A stretch of DNA of 64,000 bases from Saccharothrix syringae (GTDB lineage: Bacteria > Actinomycetota > Actinomycetes > Mycobacteriales > Pseudonocardiaceae): positions 6,448,001 through 6,512,000 of the forward strand of contig NZ_CP034550.1 in NCBI RefSeq assembly GCF_009498035.1. Direction: 5' to 3'. How positions within the stretch are numbered: the first letter of the stretch is position 1; every line of letters begins with the position of its first letter. A model generated the notes under the pieces. It was not told the origin of the DNA. It searched no databases and saw only the letters and a list, made by a program, of their open reading frames with translations. Below, piece after piece: positions 1 to 9,374 of the stretch. The position numbers and the translations under genes were made by a program.

Positions 1-2
1 GC

Positions 3-677
3 CCAGGACGATGGAAAGACGGTGGCATGCATGTGCGCGGTCTATGCGGTGACTGCAACAGCATGGCCGGCGGCCGGTACGACAGGGCATATGCCGACTT
101 CGCCCAGAACGTCGCGCGCATGACATCGCCTTTTGCTAGACGTATACAGATTTTCCGGAACGAGCCACCAGCGGTCTTCTTCGCCCCTCGCCTGGTTGCA
201 ATGAGCGTCCTTTACGGGATGTTCGGAATCTATCCAAGACTGCGGATCATATTCCCAAGTTTGGCCGAGGATCTTGCACAGAACGCGGAGTTCATCCGCT
301 GGCCCGACAAAGTCGAGTTGAAGCTGGGTCTCACAACGCCCCAAGTCGGTAAACGCGGACTGCTCACCAGCGGCGTGACAATGATGAAGGTACTAGACGA
401 ACGTCTCGTCTACTTCCCGTTCGCCGACATCGTTTTTCCACCTCTAATATGGACGCTTACGCCGACCGACACCCCACCGGAACTGGGAATGGACATCACC
501 CGAAATCTGACGAACGCCTCCAGCTGGGTTCGATACTCGCAGGACCGGGTGAACGTCGATCTGCGATCCATCACGAAAAATTTACCCTTCTTCGCCCATC
601 CTTTCCTGGGGACAGATCGTGACTCCTGGCCGGAAATGCACGGCGAATCAGTCATAGTCCATGGAATGATCCCTTGA
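3..677 (+). CDS. Hypothetical protein, 5'-truncated by the window edge
   Basis: The reading frame is open from the first bases of the window, so the annotated ATG at 27 may be internal and the true start lies outside. The visible protein begins with a CGDCNSMAGGRYDRAYADF stretch. A CxxCN motif followed by an aromatic-rich helix resembles the second half of an HNH-type or zinc-knuckle fold, but no upstream half can be seen here. The rest of the chain has no recognisable domain. Base composition is clearly lower in GC than the rest of the window, which suggests recent transfer. It lies just upstream of, and in the same direction as, two giant NTPases. Function unknown; the HNH idea is weak. Confidence 0.45.
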   Translation, partial: PGRWKDGGMHVRGLCGDCNSMAGGRYDRAYADFAQNVARMTSPFARRIQIFRNEPPAVFFAPRLVAMSVLYGMFGIYPRLRIIFPSLAEDLAQNAEFIRWPDKVELKLGLTTPQVGKRGLLTSGVTMMKVLDERLVYFPFADIVFPPLIWTLTPTDTPPELGMDITRNLTNASSWVRYSQDRVNVDLRSITKNLPFFAHPFLGTDRDSWPEMHGESVIVHGMIP

Positions 678-758
678 AAGTGAGGATCCGAGGCGAGGCT
701 AGGCTGCTCGAACTGTCGGCCGGGTGAGCAGGGATGACACCGAGGACGAGGATGGAGC

Positions 759-3700
759 GTGATGGTGGTCGACCGTGTCGAACCCGGGATGGATCGCCAT
801 GTCCTGCCTGTCGGAGAGCGAGGTCACCGCGATGGCGACCGCGGCTCCGAAGTGGTACTGGACAGGGAGGGGTTCCTGGAGATTCCCTCCGGGCCTGGTT
901 CCTGGTTCCACGACGGTCCGGTTCCCATCTCGGTGGCCGACTTGGTCGGCTCGTCCGGCAGTTTCGTGTTGTTGGCCTCGGGCGGGGTCGGGAAGACCAC
1001 GGTCCTGGACGCCCTCCGGCTCCAAGAGGACGGCGCCATCGCCGTGGATCTGAGCCTGTTCGACAAGAGCGGTATGCACCACGCGCTCGCCGCAGCGGTC
1101 GAGCGGAGTGGACCGGTCTACCTGGACGGTCTTGACGTCGTCGCTGGCGACGTGCGTGAGGTCTTCAGGATCATCGAGCACCACATGACCCGGCCGGAGG
1201 CACACCGGGTGCGGTGGCGTCTGGCCTGTCGTCCGGCGGTCTGGGACGCCTCGCTCGCCGATGCTCTTGCCCGGTCGCTGCCGGACTTCCGGGAGTTGCG
1301 GTTGCTGCCGCTGACCAGGCACGCGGCGGCGTCGCTGGCGTCCCGGGTCGGGGTTTCCGAGGATTTCCTCGGAGCGGTGGCACGGGCGCGGCTGGGGTTG
1401 CTCGCGGCGTCGGCGATGCGCTTGGAAGCTGCCGCGAAGCAGTGGCGCGAGACCGGCAAGTTGCCCGAGAGCCACGTGCAGGCCGTTCAGTACGAGGTTG
1501 AGCAACTGCTCACCGAGGCCAACCCTGGTGTTGCACAGACGCTGGCTGTGGATCGACGATTGAGGATCGCGATGCGACTGGCCGCGATGTCGATCTTCGG
1601 GAGGATCCACCGGTTCGCCCGCCACCTGCTGCCCGAGTCGCCGGGACGTCGATACCTCGGCAGCCTTCCCTCGGACCCGGAACCCGACGAACCGGGTACG
1701 CCGATCAGTCAGGCCGAGCTGGAGGAGGTGATCGGTACCGCGTTGTTCGAGTGGGCGCCGGACCACGCGGTGATGTTCCGACACCAGCAATACGCGGAGT
1801 ACCTCGCCGCACAGTATGTCGCCACCCGACGGACCAGTCGACGCCAACTGCGGCAGCTCCTCGGCGCCCGGTCGGATGGCCGCGTACCGGGCTTCCTGAC
1901 GGGAGTGCTTGCGTGGCTGGCGACCTTCGCTCCGGACCTGGTCGACGATCTCATTGCGGCCAACGCCCTGGCTTTGGTGCGAACCGGCGTGGAAATTCCC
2001 TCCGACGACGTCCGTGCCGCAGTGGCCGCCGTGCTCCTGGCCCAGGCCGCGGAGAGCGATATCGATCATGATTGGGCTCTGGACCTCGGTGTAGTGGCCC
2101 ATCCAGGTCTGTCGGGTCAGCTGCGCGGCTATCTCGAAGCGGGCTTGCGGCACGACGTGCAGGTGTGGTGGGTCGGCCGGCTGGCCGAAGACGGCAAGTG
2201 CAGCGATCTGGCCGAGGCGTTGCTGGCGGTGGCGCTGGACAAGCGATGGGCACCGCGGGCCCGCAGGCCCATCGTGCTCGCGATCGCCTCATTCGGTATG
2301 GACCCGGTGACCCACCGGTTGGCGCCACTGCTGCGGCTGGAGCCGGCAGACGACCCAGACGACGACCTTCTGGCCGGTGGCATCGACGCGTTGTACCCGC
2401 GGCTGATGGTCACCGAGGACCTGCTCGACGTGCTGCGTCCTCGGCGCAACAGCGACCTGGTCGGCTCCTACCTGGTACTGCTGGGCCGCCTCGCGGACCG
2501 AATCAATCCACACGACCTGCCTACCGTGCTCGACTGGGCGACGCGTCAGGTTCCGGCCGGTGAGTACGCCTACGGCCAGCTGATCCCGCGCCTGGTGCAG
2601 GCGGCGTGGCCTCATGTCGAGTCGACTGCGACGATATCCCGGTTGGCGTGCCTTCTCGCGGCCGTCATCAGCGATGGTCGGTGGACGCCGTGGAACCGGC
2701 ACGAACAGCCGCCATGGCGCGACGGCCCCACCGAACAACGCCGACAGCTGGCAGCGCTGGTCGCCGAGCACCTCGACATGACCTACACCGACAAGCTGTA
2801 CACCCTGGGCTTGCTCGGCAACGGCGATCTCACCTGGCTCATCACGGCCATGCCAGCGGTATCGCCCAAAGCCCAGAAGGTGCTGGCCTACTGCGTTCCC
2901 GAACTGCTCGACTCACCGGACGCACGTACCGCCGATCTCATCCTGTCCCTTCCCACCGACCACCCCGCCTACGAGTCGACGCGGCACCTGCGCGGTCACA
3001 TCGACCTGGAGTCGCCAGGAGCGCGACGCTTCCGCAAGTCGCAACAGCTGCAAGCGGACATCGACCGTCACCGAGACCAACTACGCGACGATCAACGCCG
3101 CCGACTCGTCGAAGCCATCGACACGGCCGTCACCGATCTCAACGCATGGTGGAGGATCGTCGACCTGCTGGCCGCCAACGACGACTCCCATCGCGGCGCG
3201 GACGTCCGAGCCGACCTGACCGAACGTCCCGGCTGGGCACTGCTGGAACGGCGACAACAACAAGCGATCCTCGAACTGGGGACCCAGTACGTCCGCACCC
3301 GACAGGCACGCCTTCCTGCCGGTCACGGCGTCGAGCGCATCACCCTGCCCGAAGTGATGCCCGATTGGGCCGCCGTCTACCTACTCGCCACCCTCGCCCA
3401 GCACCAACCGGGCGCCCTGCAATCGCTGGAAGGTCAGGTGTGGCACTCCTGGGCACCGGCCATCATCGCGGCATGGGGCAGCGGCGATAACGAGGACCGC
3501 GCACTGCGCGCCCAGTTGATCGAATCCGCACCGCACAACGCCCGGACCGCCCTGGCGGAGGCGGCTCTGGAGCGGCTCGACGCCTACCAAGCACAGCAGC
3601 GTTCCTTCACCCGTCGCGACACCTACGAACACTTGCTCCCCGAACTGGCAGCCGACATCACCCGCCGTCTCGTGTCCGGCCACTATGACGGCAAACTCGC

Positions 3701-4805
3701 AGCAGACCTGCTCGCTCTACTCATCAACCACTCCCCTGATCTCGCCCGGACGTTGTGCCGCCAACTGCGCTCGCACCACAATCCCGCGATCGCCCGCCTG
3801 GCCCGCCGGGGACAGGCCACCCTGGACCCCGACAACGTGGTCGACGAACTGACCACCAGCGACACCAGCTCTGATCAACTCCCTGACCTGCTGCGTCCTC
3901 TCGACATCACCGCGCTGGACGACACCCGCCTTCACCACCTGGCGCGGCTCCTACTCGACAGGTACCCCTACGGCCACGATCCCGACTTCCTGTCAGAGCA
4001 CTATTCACCCGACAGCGTCTACAGCGTCCGAGACCGCGTACTCGTTCAACTGTCTTCGCGAGGCCGCGAGGACGTGCTGGCCTCCCTCCGTCGCGACCGT
4101 CCCGACCCGGACCGTGGAGTGTTGTCCGCGCACCTGCGCAGAGCCCGCGACCACGCACCCGGCCTCACCTACACACCGATCGACCCGCGAGAACTCCTCA
4201 AGCTGCTGGGGCGAGCCGACGCACGACTGGTACGCACCGCAGACGACCTCCTTGACGTCCTGCTGGAGAACCTGCACGAACTACAGCACCAGATCTCCCA
4301 CGGAGCTTTCAGGGACCTGTGGAACCTCGGCAAGGACCCTTCTCCCAAGGCCGAGGACGACATCTCCGACTGGATTCAACGCAACCTCGCTCCTCGGCTC
4401 ACCACCACCCTCATCGAACGCGAACCGCAAGCGCACAGGGTCAAAGCGCGCGGCACCGGAACCAGAATGGATCTCACGGTCGCCACTACGACCACGACCC
4501 AGCCGAGCAGCACAGCGCGGATCATCATCGAGGCCAAGCTCGTAAATCACGGGGAACTGCTCACTGCCCTGCCTCAGCAATTGGTCCTGCGCTACCTCAT
4601 CCCGACCGGAACACGACATGGCGTCTACCTCGTCTACTGGGTCGATCCCGTCTGGCACCCGGCGGGCTGGACAGGTCGAGTTCAACACGACGCAGCCGCC
4701 CTGCGGCAGACCCTGAGCGAACAGGCCGCAGAGGTCGCCAGCGACCTCGTAGTGCATCCCTTCATCCTCGACATCACCCCGCCGTATCCGCGGGCACCAC
4801 GATGA
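759..4805 (+). CDS. Giant P-loop (STAND/NACHT-like) NTPase with C-terminal PD-(D/E)XK nuclease-like domain
   Basis: A 1348-aa protein. A Walker A loop, ASGGVGKTT, lies at about residues 73-81. A Walker B-like GPVYLDGLD follows near 119, and a sensor-type segment (RWRLACRP) after that. The FRHQQYAEYLAAQYV segment near 343-357 is typical of the end of NACHT/STAND ATPase modules. The next 800 residues are helical-repeat-like, as in sensor domains. The last 120 residues carry RMDLTV, then IIIEAKL and QQLVLRYL/GVYLVYW, matching the D...ExK core of PD-(D/E)XK nucleases. Family logic suggests a ligand-gated NTPase that activates a nuclease, as in anti-phage STAND proteins. The nuclease sits at the C-terminus rather than the usual N-terminus. 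Start chosen as GTG 759 (ATG at 762 is equivalent). Partnership with the next gene is inferred from adjacency. Confidence 0.75.
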   Translation: MMVVDRVEPGMDRHVLPVGERGHRDGDRGSEVVLDREGFLEIPSGPGSWFHDGPVPISVADLVGSSGSFVLLASGGVGKTTVLDALRLQEDGAIAVDLSLFDKSGMHHALAAAVERSGPVYLDGLDVVAGDVREVFRIIEHHMTRPEAHRVRWRLACRPAVWDASLADALARSLPDFRELRLLPLTRHAAASLASRVGVSEDFLGAVARARLGLLAASAMRLEAAAKQWRETGKLPESHVQAVQYEVEQLLTEANPGVAQTLAVDRRLRIAMRLAAMSIFGRIHRFARHLLPESPGRRYLGSLPSDPEPDEPGTPISQAELEEVIGTALFEWAPDHAVMFRHQQYAEYLAAQYVATRRTSRRQLRQLLGARSDGRVPGFLTGVLAWLATFAPDLVDDLIAANALALVRTGVEIPSDDVRAAVAAVLLAQAAESDIDHDWALDLGVVAHPGLSGQLRGYLEAGLRHDVQVWWVGRLAEDGKCSDLAEALLAVALDKRWAPRARRPIVLAIASFGMDPVTHRLAPLLRLEPADDPDDDLLAGGIDALYPRLMVTEDLLDVLRPRRNSDLVGSYLVLLGRLADRINPHDLPTVLDWATRQVPAGEYAYGQLIPRLVQAAWPHVESTATISRLACLLAAVISDGRWTPWNRHEQPPWRDGPTEQRRQLAALVAEHLDMTYTDKLYTLGLLGNGDLTWLITAMPAVSPKAQKVLAYCVPELLDSPDARTADLILSLPTDHPAYESTRHLRGHIDLESPGARRFRKSQQLQADIDRHRDQLRDDQRRRLVEAIDTAVTDLNAWWRIVDLLAANDDSHRGADVRADLTERPGWALLERRQQQAILELGTQYVRTRQARLPAGHGVERITLPEVMPDWAAVYLLATLAQHQPGALQSLEGQVWHSWAPAIIAAWGSGDNEDRALRAQLIESAPHNARTALAEAALERLDAYQAQQRSFTRRDTYEHLLPELAADITRRLVSGHYDGKLAADLLALLINHSPDLARTLCRQLRSHHNPAIARLARRGQATLDPDNVVDELTTSDTSSDQLPDLLRPLDITALDDTRLHHLARLLLDRYPYGHDPDFLSEHYSPDSVYSVRDRVLVQLSSRGREDVLASLRRDRPDPDRGVLSAHLRRARDHAPGLTYTPIDPRELLKLLGRADARLVRTADDLLDVLLENLHELQHQISHGAFRDLWNLGKDPSPKAEDDISDWIQRNLAPRLTTTLIEREPQAHRVKARGTGTRMDLTVATTTTTQPSSTARIIIEAKLVNHGELLTALPQQLVLRYLIPTGTRHGVYLVYWVDPVWHPAGWTGRVQHDAAALRQTLSEQAAEVASDLVVHPFILDITPPYPRAPR

Positions 4806-4958
4806 CGACTCCGTGTACCAGCTCACGCCTACCCGCCGACTAGAGAGGATCCCCCGTCCCGCACGAAGGCGGTGGTCCTCCACCTCGCATCAAATCGAGT
4901 CAAACGAGAGACAGGCGATTGGTGTTGCCGAGTTCGAGAAGCATCACCGGAGGTCCGG

Positions 4959-7900
4959 ATGCAACAGTCCAACGGTAACGAACCGGGCCTGAACGTCGGA
5001 GAGGATCAAGCTCCCACGATGTCCGGCGTCGCGTCCGTGATCAACAGCATGAGCGGCACCGCCCATAACGTCATACAGGCCGGATCGATCACGATTGCCA
5101 ACAGCAAGATTTCCCCGAGTGATGAGGCAGCACTCCTCTCGGCAGCCGTGGCAGCGCACAAGCGACGCAACGAGTCGCTCAGACCGTCGGTGATGGTCGA
5201 GGATCCGACAGGGTCGCTACTGGTCGGAAAGCTGACCGCCCCGGATTCGAGGCAAGTCCTGGTTCTCCACGGACAAGCGGGATCCGGCAAGAGCACCGTC
5301 GTGGCAGACGCCCTGGACATGCTCGTGGACCTCGGATGGGGCGCCACGGTGATCAGAATGGACGCAGTCCACCATTCCTCCACTTCCGCAGCTCGTCTCG
5401 GCAGCACGATCGAGCTGCCGCGATCACCAGTGCCGGCCATGGTCGACCTGGCCGGAGACCGCCCGCAGGTGCTCGTGATCGAGCAGTTGGACGCAGTCAG
5501 CATGTACAGCGGTCGTATGCCCGACAGCTACGACGCCGTGATGGAACTGCTCGAGCAAGCCGCGGGGCATCCGCAACTGAAAGTGGTACTGGCCGTCAGG
5601 ACCGTCGATCTGCGCTCCGACCCGCGGATGAGCTCCCTTTTGCTCGACGAGCAACGAGTCGACCAGCTCCAGGTCGACCGGCTCGGTACCGAGGCGCTGG
5701 ACACCGCGCTAGCCGCCATGGGAGTGAGAGCAGGCAGCCTTCAGCCGGTCACCTTCGAGCTGCTTCGGGTACCACTGCACTTCAGGGTGTTCTGTCAGCT
5801 GTCTCCTGCGTCACGACAGCTGACCTACCGGACTCTGCCCGACCTGTACAAGCAGTTCACCGAGGAGACCCGGCTACGCGTCGAGCACGACCTGGGGCGA
5901 TTGGACTGGCAGGCCATCACGACGTCACTCGTGACGTACCTGAGCACCCACGAGTCGTTGCAGGCACCGGCCGAAGCGCTGGACGCCTACCAACGACGCG
6001 AAGTGGCCGCTTTGGTCTCCGAGGGACTGCTCGTGCAAGACCACACCGGGATCGGTTTCTTCCACGAGACCTACTTCGACTTCCTCTTCGCCCGGTCGTT
6101 CGTCACCGAAGGCAGGGACCTGCACGACTTCCTGGTCGACTCGGGCCAGCACCTGTTCCGACGCGCCCAAGCACGCCAAGTGCTGGAGCACCTGGCCGGC
6201 ACCAACCGGCCCGCCTTCCGCGCTGCCGTCACGCGCCTACTGAGCAGCTCCACCATCAGAACGCACCTGCTAGACGTATGCGTCAGCGTACTGAGCGCCC
6301 TCGACGCCACCGGAGAGGACTGGCTGTCGCTCGAACCGCTGGCCTTGGGAGACAGCCGCCGCAGCTCCAGGCTGATCAGCCTGCTGTCACTGGGCAACTG
6401 GTTCGACGCCGCTGATCAGGCCGACCGCTGGCCATACCTGATGACCCATGCCGCCGCAGTCCACCAACTGGTCACCGCGGCTCGTGAGCGGCCCGAGCGG
6501 GTCGCCGAGCTGGTCCGGCCGCACATCGGCACCACCGAGGAGTGGAACAACCGGCTGCGCATGATCACGCAATGGTCGCTCAACCCCGGCTTGGTCGACC
6601 TGACCGTCCAACTCATCGACACCGGCGTGCTCGACGACGTCCGCAGTCCGATCGGTGTCAACGGAGACTTCTGGCTGCTCCTGGTCCCCCTTCGAACCGC
6701 CGCACCCGAGGGTGCGGCCCGCATCATCGGCGCCTACCTGCGACGCACCCTGGCCCGCGCTCGCACCGAAGGCGGCTCGGACCCGTTCGGTACCAGGCAC
6801 CTCCGCGACTACTCGACCTCCGGCGGCAGCAGCACAATCGCCACCATCGCCGCCAACGCTCCAGACGAGTACCTCGCCGCCGTGCTCCCGTTCGTTGTCG
6901 AGGTGCTCACCAGCACCGAGGTATCCCGACACGAAGGACTGTCGATCAGCCTCCGCTGGAGCCACCGCTACGTCAGCGACATGCCAGACATCGAATCGGC
7001 CCTGTTCACCGGTCTCGACACGGCGCTGTCGACCATCGCATCCACACGACCATCCGCAGTCCAGGACCTAATTCGGTCACTGGCCCACAGCCGGTGGGAG
7101 GCCCTCCGGTTCCTCACCTGCCGCGCCTACACCACAGCGGCCGCACACCTGGCCGACGAAGCCGTCGACTGGCTGGTCTCCGACACCGCCAACCTCCGCC
7201 TGGGATGGGCCGACAGTCCCCACTGGGCCACACACCAGCTCATCCAGGCCGCAACCGCCCACTGCAGCGAAGAACGCGTGACCGCGCTGTGCACCAAACT
7301 GATGGACTACTACCCCGGCTGGGAGACCACAGCCCCAGGACGTGGAGCCCGAGGCCGCAGCCAACACGAACTACTCACCGCCATCCCCAGCGAACGCCTG
7401 CCCGAGATCAGCCGAAAGCGCCTGGGAGAGCTACAGCGCAAGTTCCCCGACAGCCACCCCAGCCCGCCCGAGCAGCTCGAACTCCAGGTAGTCGGTTCAC
7501 CGGTTCCCGAGCAAGCGGCCGGTCACATGACCGATGACCAGTGGCGTCGCGCCATCGTCAAGTACGACCACAGCCCTGGCATCGACGACCCACTGGAGTT
7601 CATCGGGGGCGCCGACGAACTGGCCGATCTACTCGGCCGTCAGGCCCGGCAAGAGCCCGAGCGTTTCACCCAGCTCGCACTGAGCTTCACCGCCACCACA
7701 GCCGCCGTCTACATCGTCAACGTCATCCAGGCCGTCACGGGACGAATCCCGATCGCGATGCTGTCCCGCCTATGCCTGCACGCCCATCGCACGGCGGCCC
7801 CCGACGCGGGTCTGGCCATCTGCCGCGCCGTGGCTGCCGCAGCCCGGGAAGCCGATGACACGATGGTCGGGCTGCTGGAGCACTACGCGCACGACCCGGA

Positions 7901-8864
7901 CCCCGAGCAGGATCCTACGCTGACACTTGACGAACGTGACGATGAGCTACGCCGCACAGGGATGAACTCCACCCGCGGTGTCGCGGCCGAAGCGATCGCC
8001 CGTGTGATCGCCGCCCAACCGGACCGCGTACCACGCCTACTGCCCACGATCTCCGATCTGGTCACCGATCCAACCATGGCAGTGCGCTCCCAAGCCGCGA
8101 TCGCAACCACAGCGCTACTGGAACACCACCCAGAGCAAGCTCTCACGCTCGCCGAAGCACTGTTCAACGACTCCGGGATCGAACTGTTCGCCGCAGCACC
8201 GGTCAGCGCCCTGCTCAACCACGCCACCCTCAGCGACCCCGAACGCTTCGCGCCGCACCTCGAACGCTCCCTCAACGGACCTACCATCGTCGCCCGCTAC
8301 GCAGGACAAATTTGGGCCAACGCCGTCATCCACAACCGACGTCCCCAGTCGATCATCAGCGACATCGCCACTCTGGCGCCCGAGGCGCGACGTGGCGCCG
8401 CCGACACCCTCGCCAGAAACCCGCAGGCACAGCCAGACATCCTCTGCCCGCTGTTCAACGACAACGACCCCGCCGTCCGCACAGCCGCCACCCACACCAT
8501 CAGCAAGCTCCACCAGGTGGACACCGTGACAGCACACAAGATCACCGAAGCGTTCACGAACAGCCCTGGTTTCGACGACCACTTCGAGACGCTGTTCCAC
8601 GCGCTCCAGGACAACCTCCACCTGATGCCCGAAGCGATCATCACCGCCAGTGAACAAGCCGTCCGCATCGCCGGCACCAAACTCGGAGACATCAGCACAC
8701 GCCACGCCGCAGCCAGCCGCGACATCGTCACCACAGTCGTCCGCCTCTACAGGCAAGGAAACCAAGACGTTCGCCGCCGTTGCCTCGACATCATCGACTC
8801 ACTATGCGAGGCCAACGCGTTCGGAATTGCCGAGTTGCTCGATGCCAATCGCACTGCGACGTAA
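4959..8864 (+). CDS. Giant STAND-type NTPase with N-terminal amyloid/RHIM-like motif
   Basis: A 1301-aa protein from the ATG at 4959, chosen because a perfect GGAGGT lies 5 nt upstream; an upstream in-frame start at 4872 lacks this. Residues about 24-52 contain NSMSGTAHNVIQAGSITIAN. The G-x-V/I-IQAGSI core resembles the RHIM-like bacterial amyloid signalling motifs found on actinobacterial NLR-type proteins. A Walker A, HGQAGSGKST, follows near residue 105, with Walker B PQVLVIEQLDAV and sensor VVLAVRTVDL. FFHETYFDFLFAR marks the end of the NTPase module. The C-terminal ~850 residues are HEAT/ARM-like helical repeats, probably the sensor. It lies 153 bp after the nuclease-NTPase gene, suggesting a two-gene immune system. 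No effector domain is visible in this protein itself. Confidence 0.75.
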   Translation: MQQSNGNEPGLNVGEDQAPTMSGVASVINSMSGTAHNVIQAGSITIANSKISPSDEAALLSAAVAAHKRRNESLRPSVMVEDPTGSLLVGKLTAPDSRQVLVLHGQAGSGKSTVVADALDMLVDLGWGATVIRMDAVHHSSTSAARLGSTIELPRSPVPAMVDLAGDRPQVLVIEQLDAVSMYSGRMPDSYDAVMELLEQAAGHPQLKVVLAVRTVDLRSDPRMSSLLLDEQRVDQLQVDRLGTEALDTALAAMGVRAGSLQPVTFELLRVPLHFRVFCQLSPASRQLTYRTLPDLYKQFTEETRLRVEHDLGRLDWQAITTSLVTYLSTHESLQAPAEALDAYQRREVAALVSEGLLVQDHTGIGFFHETYFDFLFARSFVTEGRDLHDFLVDSGQHLFRRAQARQVLEHLAGTNRPAFRAAVTRLLSSSTIRTHLLDVCVSVLSALDATGEDWLSLEPLALGDSRRSSRLISLLSLGNWFDAADQADRWPYLMTHAAAVHQLVTAARERPERVAELVRPHIGTTEEWNNRLRMITQWSLNPGLVDLTVQLIDTGVLDDVRSPIGVNGDFWLLLVPLRTAAPEGAARIIGAYLRRTLARARTEGGSDPFGTRHLRDYSTSGGSSTIATIAANAPDEYLAAVLPFVVEVLTSTEVSRHEGLSISLRWSHRYVSDMPDIESALFTGLDTALSTIASTRPSAVQDLIRSLAHSRWEALRFLTCRAYTTAAAHLADEAVDWLVSDTANLRLGWADSPHWATHQLIQAATAHCSEERVTALCTKLMDYYPGWETTAPGRGARGRSQHELLTAIPSERLPEISRKRLGELQRKFPDSHPSPPEQLELQVVGSPVPEQAAGHMTDDQWRRAIVKYDHSPGIDDPLEFIGGADELADLLGRQARQEPERFTQLALSFTATTAAVYIVNVIQAVTGRIPIAMLSRLCLHAHRTAAPDAGLAICRAVAAAAREADDTMVGLLEHYAHDPDPEQDPTLTLDERDDELRRTGMNSTRGVAAEAIARVIAAQPDRVPRLLPTISDLVTDPTMAVRSQAAIATTALLEHHPEQALTLAEALFNDSGIELFAAAPVSALLNHATLSDPERFAPHLERSLNGPTIVARYAGQIWANAVIHNRRPQSIISDIATLAPEARRGAADTLARNPQAQPDILCPLFNDNDPAVRTAATHTISKLHQVDTVTAHKITEAFTNSPGFDDHFETLFHALQDNLHLMPEAIITASEQAVRIAGTKLGDISTRHAAASRDIVTTVVRLYRQGNQDVRRRCLDIIDSLCEANAFGIAELLDANRTAT

Positions 8865-8877
8865 GGAAAGTATCTGA

Positions 8878-8897
8878 AGGTGGGCTCTGGCCCACCT
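8878..8897 (+). terminator. Hairpin 13 nt after the second NTPase gene
   Basis: A perfect 8-bp stem (AGGTGGGC/GCCCACCT) with a TCTG loop begins 13 nt after the stop codon. No U-tract follows. In GC-rich actinomycetes such hairpins commonly end transcripts. Confidence 0.6.
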
Positions 8898-8950
8898 GGA
8901 CAGTCGGCAGAAGTTGTTGCTATGCTTGACTTATGTCGGACACATAATTT

Positions 8951-9000
8951 GCCCCGCGAGGTATTTCCAGGTCACCTGGAAGGCTCGCGGGGCTTTGTGT
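8951..9000 (+). terminator. Two-tier strong hairpin terminator
   Basis: Outer arms GCCCCGCGAG (8951-8960) and CTCGCGGGGC (8984-8993) pair perfectly. Inside them TTTCCAGGT and ACCTGGAA form a second stem. A T-rich tail (TTTGTGTTT) follows on the plus strand, so it reads as an intrinsic terminator for rightward transcription from the NTPase genes. Confidence 0.7.
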
Positions 9001-9374
9001 TTCCCGACGCTGCTTCGACCCTACCTGATGGTCGCTGCTCATAGGGTGTCTGCCGGTGCGAGGGCAGGAGCAGTGGGCGGCGGCTGGCTGGTCGTCCCAC
9101 GACCTGTCGACCGCGGTCACGGCCGTGTTCGCCCGGCGGCGGGTACCCCGCTCCCCCGGCTCGGAATACGTCCCGCGAGCGGGTGGTGCGGAGGGTGACG
9201 TGGAACCCGGTCTTCCGGTGCCGACGCTGGGGCACTGCGGGGCGGATCGGTCGCCGGAGAGGCTGGCGCGTGGGGCGAATTCTGTCAGCCGGTGCATCGA
9301 CCCGGCCCGCAGGCGGCGCGTCGGGCTGATCCGCCGCCGAGGCCGTCGCACGACTCAAGGCCAGCAGGAGTTGT
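9001..9374. other. Non-coding stretch between terminator and recombinase gene
   Basis: I see no convincing gene on either strand. It lies downstream of the minus-strand recombinase and of the plus-strand NTPases. It may hold an attachment-site arm, but no repeat that would prove one was found. Confidence 0.4.

Noticed and set aside
699..2153. Long minus-strand frame opposite the first NTPase gene
   Set aside because: Arg/Pro/Gly-rich shadow of the GC-rich coding strand with no motif; the plus-strand protein has clear P-loop and nuclease motifs.
8951..8993. tRNA-like cloverleaf
   Set aside because: The fold is a single long hairpin with an inner stem; no anticodon or T-loop features.
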